NCBI GenBank assembly: GCA_949775045.1
Contig: OX459101.1
Span: forward strand, 6,420,394 to 6,484,393
Source: Metridium senile
Lineage: Eukaryota > Cnidaria > Anthozoa > Actiniaria > Metridiidae
DNA length: 64,000 nucleotides
Direction: 5' to 3'
Position 1 is the stretch's first letter. Each line of letters starts with the position of its first letter. Of the stretch, positions 26,401 to 30,874 are shown piece by piece. Position numbers and translations under genes: made by a program. The notes beneath the pieces were generated by a model. That model saw only the letters and a program-made list of their open reading frames with translations, made no database searches and had not been told where the DNA came from.

Positions 26401-27482
26401 CAATGTATTTTTATTTATATGTGAACAAAATACATCAAGCTTGAACAAGAAACATCTTGGCTTTTGAGAATCCTCCACAAATCTTTTGTTTGATCTCAAA
26501 AACATTCATGTTAATACTTGTTTGGATGGCCTAAGTTGAAGAAGCCTTACTGTAAAACCTTTGATGAATATTTAGAAGTCAATTTACAGTCCCTTTGTCT
26601 TCGCATTTGACAACCATTTCAAACAATGTTTTAAAGGTTTTACTGTAAATAGGGACAACTTACTGTGGAGACTCTCTAGTATTGAAGTCCAGTTTCTCAG
26701 GGTTAAGACTAAATGGAATCCTACAAAGATGCCCATCCTGTTGATCACAAAACAGGAACAATATAAGCACAAAACGCCTGTAGATTCGGAAATCATTGTC
26801 AGATCTACCTCAAGTAAAAAGGCCACATGTTGAGGTCCAACGACTGTTTCCTTGATTACATAGTCTTGTAGCACTTGAACAACGGTCGGACTGGAAGAAA
26901 AAAGGGAAAAACTCTATAAATACATATAAAATAGTACGAGATTGATTCTATCGTTGTAAAGTCTTTTTATACAATGATAGATAAGTTTAAAATGTGTTCA
27001 ATATTAGATAGTCTTTACAATTACATTATGATTACGAGAGCAACAAAAACACATGGTCAGTTCAGTTACTAGTGCTCATTTCGCGTAGCTTGTATGCAGT
27101 AAAATGGCCTTTTTAAACATAAATAAAAGTAGGGAATTAATGGAAAACCTTTTCGGAGTAATACAGTTCGTTTTCGTTTAATTAACGCGATTTTTTGTTG
27201 CACAAAATTATGTGAACTGTTGTCACTTATAACTTTACTTGACCTTCGCGTCTAGCGCCGAATAGACTTGTAATAGTCACTCCCTAACCTTAGAATCTCT
27301 GTTCTTCCTTTAGATTCGGCTACTTCTTTCAGTCTAAAACAAAAAGACAAATAGAATGAGGTTTTTGTTGGGCTATTTGATCTATTTAACGACCATGAGG
27401 AGTACTCGTGAAAGACTTGCCTTTCATGCAGTTCATCAACAGTTACTGGCAGAGGATGGACTGCAAAGTGAATAGCAGGCAT
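1..27482 (-). CDS. UBR5: UBR5 HECT-type E3 ubiquitin ligase, N-terminal 25 exons (3' end outside window)
   Basis: UBR5 family members are large nuclear/cytoplasmic E3 ligases that recognise N-degrons through the UBR box and transfer ubiquitin through a C-terminal HECT domain. Seen here: start ATG at 27482 (purine at -3), then exons 27421-27482, 27289-27333, 26809-26890, 26664-26737, 25651-25712, 25266-25347, 24487-24718, 23394-23487, 22182-22573, 17785-18027, 17093-17250, 16092-16197, 14246-14453, 11313-11428, 9873-10010, 9382-9493, 8633-8790, 8034-8123, 7598-7696, 4421-4502, 4107-4340, 2937-3185, 1909-2068, 634-966 and <1-151. Phases join without a break for about 1,254 codons. Domains: UBA at about residues 187-226, RCC1-like repeats about 375-800, Ser/Ala-rich region about 880-1040, UBR box about 1157-1225. 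The animal protein is about 2,800 aa, so PABC and HECT are off the left edge. All introns are GT-AG except intron 1 (GC-AG). The ends of exons 21 and 22 are the least certain. Exon coordinates are manual splice calls from homology recalled from the vertebrate protein. Confidence 0.95.
634..966 (-). CDS. UBR5: UBR5 exon 24 (UBR box, zinc-binding core)
   Basis: 333 nt, starts [18 protein letters not shown] and runs into the UBR box. Zinc-ligand candidates are Cys at about 1161, 1178, 1181, 1190, 1193, 1197 and 1203 and His at 1198 and 1201 ([22 protein letters not shown]). Near-identical to vertebrate UBR5. Donor AA|GTAAGT. Confidence 0.97.
1341..1679. mobile_element. Two adjacent palindromic MITEs in UBR5 intron 23
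   Basis: 1341-1540 has inverted ends (TATATAAATATCGATGAAAT against its reverse complement near 1516-1535). 1546-1679 is a second hairpin in which GGAGATA..TTTTATC and TTGAATATCTC are mirrored. No coding capacity. 967-1340 shows nothing recognisable. Confidence 0.6.
1688..1900. repeat. 22-bp minisatellite
   Basis: About ten copies of AACCCATAATATTCATTTAT(AT), period 22, ending 9 bp from the donor of UBR5 exon 23. Confidence 0.9.
1909..2068 (-). CDS. UBR5: UBR5 exon 23
   Basis: 160 nt, [20 protein letters not shown] then [10 protein letters not shown]; ankyrin-like segment before the UBR box. Acceptor TTCCCAG, donor AG|GTCAGT. A 22-bp minisatellite begins within 10 bp of the donor. Confidence 0.92.
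2105..2765. repeat. CAT/CAC trinucleotide array in UBR5 intron 22
   Basis: About 660 bp of CAT, CAC and ATT triplets. It creates long Met/Val or Ile/Thr pseudo-ORFs on both strands, none with real protein character. Confidence 0.95.
2757..2953. repeat. 87-bp tandem repeat carrying the exon 22 donor
   Basis: TCCAGTGACT recurs at 2771, 2858 and 2945. Each unit includes the minus-strand sequence GATAATAATG|GTGAGATTA, so three identical 5' splice sites lie 87 bp (29 codons) apart in one open frame. Confidence 0.85.
2937..3185 (-). CDS. UBR5: UBR5 exon 22 (tandem alternative donors)
   Basis: 249 nt containing [19 protein letters not shown] and [20 protein letters not shown], matching the LREMMRR.L and PSWVPDPP region. 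Acceptor TTTTCCAG|ATAC, donor AATG|GTGAGA, phase 1. The last codons and donor are repeated twice more, 87 bp apart, in the following intron. Confidence 0.82.
3186..3985. repeat. About 98-bp tandem repeat carrying acceptor-like sites
   Basis: Eight diverged units lie between UBR5 exons 21 and 22. On the minus strand most carry (T)TTTCCAGATAATCCAATCC, very like the true acceptor TTTTCCAG|ATACTCCTAATCC at 3185. Units start near 3280, 3378, 3476, 3578, 3672, 3772, 3868 and 3974. Confidence 0.8.
4107..4340 (-). CDS. UBR5: UBR5 exon 21 (3' end approximate)
   Basis: Contains [20 protein letters not shown], matching [21 protein letters not shown], then an Ala/Ser-rich helix. Acceptor TTCACCAG|CC gives the right phase. 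The phase-1 donor AAA|GTAGCA at 4107 is my best choice. The frame stays open to 3910, so other donors are possible. Confidence 0.75.
4421..4502 (-). CDS. UBR5: UBR5 exon 20
   Basis: 82 nt, [20 protein letters not shown]. Acceptor TTTTTTAG, donor CATG|GTAAGT, phase 1. It corresponds to the LMQHILRCDYEACRQYLM segment. Confidence 0.9.
4640..7330. repeat. 2.7 kb homopurine minisatellite in UBR5 intron 19
   Basis: The plus strand is almost pure A/G apart from T in GGGAT and GTGATG. The basic unit is 44 bp (GGAGGAAGGGATGGAGAAAG..GGAGTGATG), with variants (GATAGAG, GATGCAG, GCGTAGAG, AATTGAAGG). Variants recur in longer blocks, for example 414 bp between 5100 and 5514 and about 655 bp between 6205 and 6860. 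Transcribed as a polypyrimidine strand in the UBR5 pre-mRNA. Confidence 0.95.
7598..7696 (-). CDS. UBR5: UBR5 exon 19
   Basis: 33 codons, [20 protein letters not shown] followed by VVMALE; matches LGMGVHSLINLPANSTIKKKAA. Acceptor TATTGCAG, donor GAG|GTAAAT. Confidence 0.92.
7788..7862 (+). repeat. tRNA-derived SINE-like fragment
   Basis: GGCACAGTTGGCTAGTCAGC resembles a pol III A box and GAGTTCCATTCCC a B box. Acceptor pairing is poor (AGGATGGC..CATCCTTG), so this is a SINE head or tRNA relic, not a tRNA gene. Confidence 0.4.
8034..8123 (-). CDS. UBR5: UBR5 exon 18
   Basis: 30 codons, [18 protein letters not shown] and SIKDPTWT, matching [23 protein letters not shown]. Acceptor TTTTCAAG|GATTC fits phase 0; donor ACG|GTATGT. 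Confidence 0.9.
8160..8640. repeat. CAT/CAG/CAC trinucleotide array in UBR5 intron 17
   Basis: Includes a pure (CAG)9-like block near 8430-8458 flanked by CAT triplets. Confidence 0.93.
8633..8790 (-). CDS. UBR5: UBR5 exon 17
   Basis: 158 nt, [20 protein letters not shown] then [10 protein letters not shown]. Acceptor ATTTGCAG, donor TGT|GTAAGT. A CAT array starts within 40 bp of the donor. Confidence 0.92.
8837..8862 (+). other. G-run cluster (possible G-quadruplex)
   Basis: GGGGGGTGGGGGTGGGGGG on the plus strand, in UBR5 intron 16. It could form a quadruplex by splitting the long runs. Confidence 0.35.
8946..9345. mobile_element. MITE with AATTCATGAGAAATTGAC ends
   Basis: The left end ATTAATAATTCATGAGAAAT is mirrored near 9315-9345 (TTCTCAATAATTAATCATGA). 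Related sequence occurs at 10985-11285 and 47995-48035. Confidence 0.5.
9382..9493 (-). CDS. UBR5: UBR5 exon 16
   Basis: 112 nt, [19 protein letters not shown], matching VPDCFQRTPKKLCIPEKTE. Acceptor CATCTAG, donor AAAG|GTACAC. Confidence 0.92.
9873..10010 (-). CDS. UBR5: UBR5 exon 15
   Basis: 46 codons, [15 protein letters not shown] through [15 protein letters not shown]. Acceptor GATTACAG, donor CAG|GTTAGT. Confidence 0.94.
10255..10300 (+). ncRNA. Hammerhead-ribozyme-like core (degenerate)
   Basis: CTGATGA, then a perfect stem GGTTTCA/TGAAACC with loop TGA, then GAAAC, in the order of the hammerhead core (CUGANGA - stem II - GAAA). A short stem III (AC..GT) is possible but no clear stem I pairs around it, so activity is unlikely. 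Such motifs occur in Penelope-like elements and retrozymes. Confidence 0.35.
10822..10953. mobile_element. MITE with AAACACTAAAAGTGTGCAA ends
   Basis: Near-palindromic: AGTACAAACACTAAAAGTG at both ends in opposite orientation. A second copy lies at 43284-43393. Confidence 0.65.
10985..11285. mobile_element. Probable MITE, same family as 8946-9345
   Basis: TTTTGTCAATTTCTCACAAG on the left and AAAATGTCTCATTAATTATT on the right, with an internal palindrome around TACAACA at 11038-11070 and 11185-11215. Confidence 0.4.
11313..11428 (-). CDS. UBR5: UBR5 exon 14
   Basis: 116 nt, [19 protein letters not shown]; conserved VVFVEDVKNVPVGKVLK block. Acceptor TGTGTAG, donor AAG|GTTAGT. Confidence 0.94.
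11498..11706. mobile_element. Palindromic MITE, family B
   Basis: CCCCTTCACAGTTCCCTGCG at the left is mirrored at the right (GCAGGGAACTGTGAAGGGG), with CTTTGCATCGAAGCGAGAC-type internal sequence. Other copies: 29531-29654, 31106-31184 (half), 32315-32527, 62321-62718. Confidence 0.8.
11767..11920. mobile_element. Palindromic MITE, family A
   Basis: Ends TTAAGGCCCAGGCAAACGG and its reverse complement, flanked by TTAAG/CTTAA. Other copies: 23572-23789, 46442-46626, 60347-60546 and truncated 61948-62060. Confidence 0.8.
11997..12353. mobile_element. Inverted-repeat element
   Basis: The left arm CAAAACAGGTAGAGTTTCAA..GATCATGTGATGG is mirrored in the right arm ending GAAGCTCTACCTGTTTTGAT. Its right arm is part of the tandem duplication that starts at 12308. 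Confidence 0.65.
12308..13445. repeat. 573-bp direct tandem duplication in UBR5 intron 13
   Basis: 12308-12880 and 12881-13445 read the same base for base wherever I compared them (for example GCGATATCAATGAAAATG at both). Very recent duplication or assembly duplicate. Confidence 0.9.
14246..14453 (-). CDS. UBR5: UBR5 exon 13
   Basis: 208 nt containing [20 protein letters not shown] and [13 protein letters not shown], matching VAFSISAGIPKVGVLMES of vertebrate UBR5. Donor CTCA|GTAAGT, phase 1. Confidence 0.94.
14565..15532. mobile_element. Non-autonomous piggyBac-like element
   Basis: TTAA at 14561-14564 and 15533-15536 flanks ends CCCTTTGATGCCAGC and GCTGGCATCGGAGGG. A TTAA target duplication and CCC/GGG termini are the piggyBac signature. 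968 bp; no transposase recognised. Confidence 0.7.
15590..16078. repeat. GAT/GAA/TAT triplet array in UBR5 intron 12
   Basis: GATGATGATGAAGACTAT-type triplets for about 490 bp, abutting exon 12. It gives poly-Asp or poly-Met pseudo-ORFs. Confidence 0.95.
16092..16197 (-). CDS. UBR5: UBR5 exon 12
   Basis: 106 nt, [20 protein letters not shown] (basic segment after the WWG turn). Acceptor TCTTTAG, donor CAG|GTGAGA. A GAT/GAA array begins only about 15 bp into the following intron. Confidence 0.93.
16940..17035. repeat. Imperfect hairpin
   Basis: GCTCTTTCGTGTTATAGAGCA is mirrored by TGCTCTATAACTCGAAAGAGC about 75 bp later, close to the UBR5 exon 11 donor. Remaining sequence from 16198 to 16939 shows no feature I can name. 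Confidence 0.55.
17093..17250 (-). CDS. UBR5: UBR5 exon 11 (RCC1-like)
   Basis: 158 nt, [18 protein letters not shown] followed by [17 protein letters not shown]. Acceptor GATTCAG, donor TG|GTAAGT, phase 2. Confidence 0.94.
17396..17440 (+). other. Second CTGATGA-hairpin-AAACGT motif
   Basis: CTGATGATGGTCG, loop, ACGGCCAAAACGTC. Same layout as 10255-10300 but the G of GAAA is missing, so a decayed copy. It sits in a GAT-rich stretch 17280-17620. Confidence 0.3.
17785..18027 (-). CDS. UBR5: UBR5 exon 10 (RCC1-like blade)
   Basis: 81 codons: [19 protein letters not shown] and later [20 protein letters not shown], matching ALYSELLAVSSKGELYQWKW of vertebrate UBR5. Acceptor CCCCTAG, donor AAG|GTAGGT. 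Confidence 0.95.
18056..18450. repeat. GAT/AAT triplet array in UBR5 intron 9
   Basis: About 400 bp of GATGATGAAAATGAT-type triplets, 29 bp upstream (in gene direction) of exon 10. Confidence 0.95.
18515..19757. mobile_element. 1.24 kb TIR transposon, non-autonomous
   Basis: Left end GAAGGGCCAAGAATGAAAAG.. is mirrored at 19680-19757 (CTTTTCATTTTTGGCCCTTC), with about 90 bp of imperfect inverted homology continuing through GTCCTATGTGACTTTTTTAG. AAAT occurs on both flanks (possible target duplication). No transposase seen. Confidence 0.75.
20171..21413. mobile_element. Second copy of the 1.24 kb TIR transposon
   Basis: Copied with its right flank as part of the tandem duplication, not by separate transposition: the 412 bp flank is duplicated too. 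Confidence 0.75.
21888..22158. mobile_element. MITE with inverted ends
   Basis: ATACAGCTATTTCAAAAAA on the left and TTTTTTTGAAATAGCTGTAT on the right, with AATAGTGCATTCCAA mirrored inside. Confidence 0.6.
22182..22573 (-). CDS. UBR5: UBR5 exon 9
   Basis: 392 nt. Starts [20 protein letters not shown], then a Ser/Arg-rich low-complexity linker, and ends LQWWPMM, matching the conserved EDLQWWP. Donor ATG|GTATGT, phase 0. Confidence 0.93.
22838..23093 (+). mobile_element. tRNA-derived SINE
   Basis: Head GTTTAGAGCACTGGCC (A-box like) and GGGTTCGATTCCC (B box), then a body containing GGTTATCCAGTTTTCCTCCC, which resembles the central domain of conserved animal SINEs. Antisense to UBR5, in intron 8. 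Confidence 0.6.
23094..23316. mobile_element. MITE with TTTACAGTGAGGATA ends
   Basis: Ends TTTACAGTGAGGATACTCGA and its mirror; flanked by TAC on both sides. A close second copy is at 49079-49297. Confidence 0.8.
23394..23487 (-). CDS. UBR5: UBR5 exon 8 (UBA domain, end)
   Basis: 94 nt encoding [19 protein letters not shown] and an acidic linker to EYLPG. Acceptor GATGATAG, donor GGTG|GTAAGT. Confidence 0.95.
23572..23789. mobile_element. Palindromic MITE, family A
   Basis: GTTAAGGCCGGGGAAACGG..CCGTTTGCCCGGGCCTTTA; central mirrored AAACTCTTTTAAACTATTTC. Confidence 0.8.
24487..24718 (-). CDS. UBR5: UBR5 exon 7 (UBA domain, first half)
   Basis: 232 nt. An Arg/Gly-rich stretch is followed by [17 protein letters not shown] and [10 protein letters not shown], the first helices of the UBA ubiquitin-binding domain, nearly identical to vertebrate UBR5. 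Donor ACT|GTAAGT, phase 0. Confidence 0.95.
24725..25170. repeat. CAAT/CAGT tetranucleotide array in UBR5 intron 6
   Basis: CAATCAATCAGTCAGT-type repeats for about 445 bp, ending just upstream (gene direction) of exon 7. Confidence 0.93.
25266..25347 (-). CDS. UBR5: UBR5 exon 6
   Basis: 82 nt containing [16 protein letters not shown], aligned with the vertebrate SPWFLSGSETLGRLAG segment. Donor CAG|GTATG. Confidence 0.88.
25651..25712 (-). CDS. UBR5: UBR5 exon 5
   Basis: 62 nt, Ser/Glu-rich linker ([15 protein letters not shown]). Acceptor CTTATAG, donor CAG|GTAGAA. Phase fits on both sides; sequence itself is weakly conserved. Confidence 0.8.
26203..26276 (+). other. tRNA-like sequence (probable SINE head)
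   Basis: GGAGTAGTGGTTAACACATC (A-box like) and GGGCTTCGAGTCCAA (B-box like), with weak acceptor pairing. Not a credible functional tRNA. Confidence 0.35.
26664..26737 (-). CDS. UBR5: UBR5 exon 4
   Basis: 74 nt, [18 protein letters not shown]; matches the conserved DGRVCRI..S segment. Donor CA|GTAAGT. Confidence 0.9.
26809..26890 (-). CDS. UBR5: UBR5 exon 3
   Basis: 82 nt containing [17 protein letters not shown], the strongly conserved VGPxHxAFLLE segment of the RCC1-like start. Acceptor CTTCCAG, donor GAG|GTAGAT, ends in phase 0. Confidence 0.93.
27289..27333 (-). CDS. UBR5: UBR5 exon 2
   Basis: 45 nt encoding (R)[14 protein letters not shown]. Acceptor TTTTAG|ACTG, donor AAG|GTTAGG. Completes the split Arg codon of exon 1. 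Confidence 0.85.
27421..27482 (-). CDS. UBR5: UBR5 exon 1 (start codon; GC donor)
   Basis: Begins [20 protein letters not shown], matching the conserved UBR5 amino terminus. It is 62 nt and ends in phase 2. The donor is AG|GCAAGT, a GC-AG type intron, because the next in-frame exon starts RLKEVAES and no GT donor fits. Confidence 0.93.
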
Positions 27483-28403
27483 CTTGAAAGTTTACCCTAT
27501 CTATTCAAACCTTAAAAGTCATTTCAAAAGAAAAGGAAAGACAGTTTTTTCGAAGAGATTAAAAATAGAAGAGAGATAAACTAAATGAAATGATCCTTGG
27601 TTCGTAATTTATACGCGCATGGGAAACAATGAAGAAACCGCTGACTGCAACTGCACGTGTCTGTTTGTTCAGAGTTCCCCCAGCATCCCCTCCCTAGTAC
27701 CTATTTTTTCTGATTCTTTTTATTTTATTCTTTTTGTCATTAACATTCATTGGCATAATTTTTTGTTCACATTATTAAGACATTTGACAAAGGCTCTGAC
27801 GAACGTCGCAGTGGGGATCTATTATCATAACAATAAAACTTTGCCGAATAGATTTTAATACTGATAAATCAATAGTTGTTTAGTTAGCGCAAAAAGGGTT
27901 TTAAAACTATATATAGTTTAGGGGCTGGTTCTGTTTTCCTCCCTGGTCTTTTGACAAGCGGCCGTTAGGATTTCTGTCGGGATAGCGATAATGATGCCAA
28001 AAATTGTCATCCTGTACGTAAGCCGATTCGATGCTTCAGCTTCATAGAATGTCTCGGAGGATTCTTCCCAATTATTAGTTTCGGTTTCTGGGGGGCGGTG
28101 TTTTTTTTTTTGGGGGGGGGGGTGCAGTTTTACAAGTAAAGCTACGGTAAAGAGTTCGAACCCAGGTTATTATTCCGTTTTTCTTTTTTATAATTCTCCC
28201 CCCCCCCCCCCCCCCCTCGCCTCACTCCCCGTTCGTCCGTTAATCCTCTCCTTCTTCTCTCGCGGCCAGAATTTCGTTCGATCGACTTCATCGAGTTTTT
28301 GCGTAAAGTAGGGACTGTTTTGCATTTTAAATTATTCATTTCTTATATTGTCTTGTTCTATAGCGTTTCCCCTTTATTGCCTGCCCTTTCGCGCTTTTAC
28401 CTT

Positions 28404-28650
28404 TTCCCTCTTTTTCCCTCAAGAATCAGTGATTAAAAAATAGCTGTTATTACAGTTATATGCAAATGATTTTGAACAATGGGTTGAAGTCGAGGCTTTC
28501 GGGCGAAAACAATAGGTTTGCCCGAAAGCCTCGATTTGAATCCATTGTTTGAAATCATTTGCATATAACTGTAATAACAGCTATTCCGGCGCGCTCCACA
28601 AGAATCCCGTATACTCATTTTTTTTAATCACTGATTCTGGAGGGAAAGGA
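28404..28650. mobile_element. Nested palindromes (MITE within MITE)
   Basis: Outer ends CTCAAGAATCAGTGATTAAA and TTTAATCACTGATTCTGGAG. Between them a long hairpin 28438-28585 (AATAGCTGTTATTACAGTTA mirrored; GTCGAGGCTTTCGGGC mirrored). The outer ends recur at 56218-56341. Confidence 0.7.
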
Positions 28651-28847
28651 GGGACTACTCTTGGTTGTTATTGTTGTTTTGTTTTCAATTTCAGTATTGA
28701 CATTTGACATTTTTTTGACATTTTTATTAACAAATAACATATACTGAAAAATTTAGTGAAAAACTCTAACTACAGGTAGCTAAAGCTATTATCCGAGGCA
28801 GGTCAAAGAATGATCATTAAAAAGCTTTACAATAATATGTGTATACA

Positions 28848-29462
28848 CCTACTTGCAGTAAGGTTGTCATACAAAATAGAACATTTGTCAAAAAGAAAAT
28901 AGAACATTTGTGATTTAGTGCGAAAGGAATTAATTAAAAGACAAAAGAGAGAGTTCAGCTTGAGTGATCTTCTTTTGTCTTTTAATCAATTCCTATCGTA
29001 CTAAATCACAAATGTTCTATTTTCTTTATAAGAGGGTCCTGAAGGGGGGTATCCAATCCCAATTCCCAATCAATTTTTTATCAAAATCCCAATTACCACA
29101 GGAAGCCCAAACATTAACCACAGGAAGCCCAAACATTAACCACAGGAAGCCCAAATTGAATACTAACCACAGGAAGCCCAAGATAGTTCGATTTTCTCTT
29201 CTAGTCTACTAAAACGACGTAAAATGTTGCAAATTACTCAATTTAAAACATTATTTTAGCATCTAAAGAGAAAACGAATGGACAAGAAATAGCCAAATCC
29301 TATGGACAAATCCCAATCCCAATGGACAAATCCCAATCCCAATGGGCAAATCCCAATTCCCAGCCTCGAAAAAAGGCAAATCCCAATTCCCAATTTACCC
29401 CTTCAGGACCCTCTTATAACAAATGTATATTTTTGTATGACTGCAAGTAGGTGTATACAACA
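28848..29462. mobile_element. Three nested inverted-repeat elements
   Basis: Outermost arms TATACACCTACTTGCAGT / ACTGCAAGTAGGTGTATA. Inside is a hairpin 28880-29027 (AATAGAACATTTGTGATTTA mirrored) and a third element 29028-29417 (ATAAGAGGGTCCTGAAGGGG mirrored) filled with CCACAGGAAGCCCAAAC and CCCAATGGACAAAT repeats. Confidence 0.65.
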
Positions 29463-29530
29463 GATACAAGAATTACCAACTAAAAGGAACTGATAGGAAG
29501 GCTAGTGCATGTAATGTAATGCTGCAATAT

Positions 29531-29654
29531 CCCCTTCACAGTTCCCTGCGCCATCTCAGTTGAAAGGTAGCCGGGTCTTTGCATTGAAGCGAGACACACG
29601 TTTAGCTTCGAAGGCTCGGATACCGTTCAAGGTGTCGCAGGGAACTGTGAAGGA
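29531..29654. mobile_element. MITE, family B (short copy)
   Basis: CCCCTTCACAGTTCCCTGCG to CAGGGAACTGTGAAGG. Confidence 0.75.
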
Positions 29655-29910
29655 ACTATACCATACAACAGTTAAAGCTGTTTACAGATGTGATACAGAT
29701 TATTCAAGCTATTTCAGAATGGTCCAGCTTGCCCTGATGCTTGATTATCCCTGGTAAGAAGAAAAGTAAGAAATAATTAAAATGTGACAGATATAAAGTC
29801 GATTAAAATTAATATTTCAGAGTAGTTTTATCCTCGGGGCTATGCAGGACGTTTTTCGCTTTGCACGACATCTCTTTCTGTCTTCGTTTTTGTTGTTGTT
29901 TTCGTTGTTG

Positions 29911-29963
29911 TTGTTGGTGGTGGTGGTGGTGGTGGTGGTGGTGGTGGTGGTGGTGGTGGTGGT
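29911..29963. repeat. GGT microsatellite
   Basis: About 17 GGT triplets after a TTG-rich lead. Confidence 0.95.
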
Positions 29964-30022
29964 GTGTACGATTTTCAGGGTAAAAGCCTTTAATTGGTTG
30001 AATTGTTTTGGGTACTTGCCTA

Positions 30023-30167
30023 AAGTGGAACCCCGCCTTACGGCCACCCGCTTAACACGGCCACCCCGTTATTGCGAACAGTTTTTTAGGTCCCGACGAA
30101 ATGCATGTCCATATACATTTTCTATAAAATTTACCCTTGGTTGGCCGGATTAACGGGGTTCCACTGT
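30023..30167. mobile_element. MITE with AGTGGAACCCCG ends
   Basis: AAGTGGAACCCCGCCTTACG and TTAACGGGGTTCCACTGT are inverted. Termini of this kind (CAGTGGAACCCCG) are typical of pogo/Tigger-like elements; that link is from memory. Confidence 0.6.
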
Positions 30168-30581
30168 GCTTGAAATGGCTCCGAGACCATGCTGTGGGCC
30201 GGAGACAATCCCACATAATGAGCTTAACAAGATTTTTAACACGTCCAACATCTAATATCACATAGGTGAGAAATGAAAACAGGCAGAATTTTTGGTTTGT
30301 ATTCATTGATCGGATGTTATCCGAGAACAGCGTAAAGCACCAGATCTTTCGTCCAGAGATCCCTTGCATCAGCCAATATGGACCTTTGCACAGTTTTCGT
30401 CCATCAACCTCAGCCTCAATAGCGCCGTTATATATTTTTTAGAATTTGACTACAGGCCGTGGTAATTTAAGGCTTACAAATTCCAAGGGCATGCATGCAA
30501 AGAATATATTACACGCTATCAAGGTTGAGGTAGATGGAAGAGAACTAGTACTATGAAATGGCAGGAGCAGGGTGTTCCTAT

Positions 30582-30587
30582 TTTATT
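30582..30587 (-). terminator. Candidate polyadenylation signal of iGluR-A
   Basis: AATAAA on the minus strand about 140 nt after the predicted stop codon. Confidence 0.45.
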
Positions 30588-30725
30588 TAAGATATATTTA
30601 GCGACCGGACACCTCTAACACCTCAAGAGCCGTTAATTAATTTGCAATTGGGACACCCCCTGACTAATTTCTGGATCCGCCACTGAATGGTATATTACAA
30701 AACGCTATTTCGAGGAGGCAATAAC

Positions 30726-30874
30726 TTACCCTGTATTCTGTGTTTTCCTGACTTTTTTCCTCATATCCCATAATATCTCTATGACAAGTATAACCAAGGA
30801 CAATCCTAGGCCTGTAAAGAGAACTCCAAAAACTCCAATCATTTTGTTCAGCGGTATTTCACGCTGACCGAAAA
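30726..30874 (-). CDS. iGluR-A exon 15 (M4, stop)
   Basis: IPLNKMIGVFGVLFTGLGLS and LVILVIEILWDMRKKVRK form M4 and a basic tail; stop TAA at 30726-30728. Acceptor CTTTCAG. Confidence 0.87.

Larger units (their letters stand above)
27483..30581. other. Intergenic spacer upstream of UBR5 and downstream of iGluR-A
   Basis: 27483-28403 should hold the UBR5 promoter and 5' UTR; I see no TATA box or recognisable element apart from poly-G/poly-T (28098-28122) and poly-C (28197-28216) runs. The rest is repeats, listed separately. Confidence 0.6.

Noticed and set aside
27619..27858. 79-codon ORF upstream of UBR5
   Set aside because: No similarity recognised and no supporting signals.
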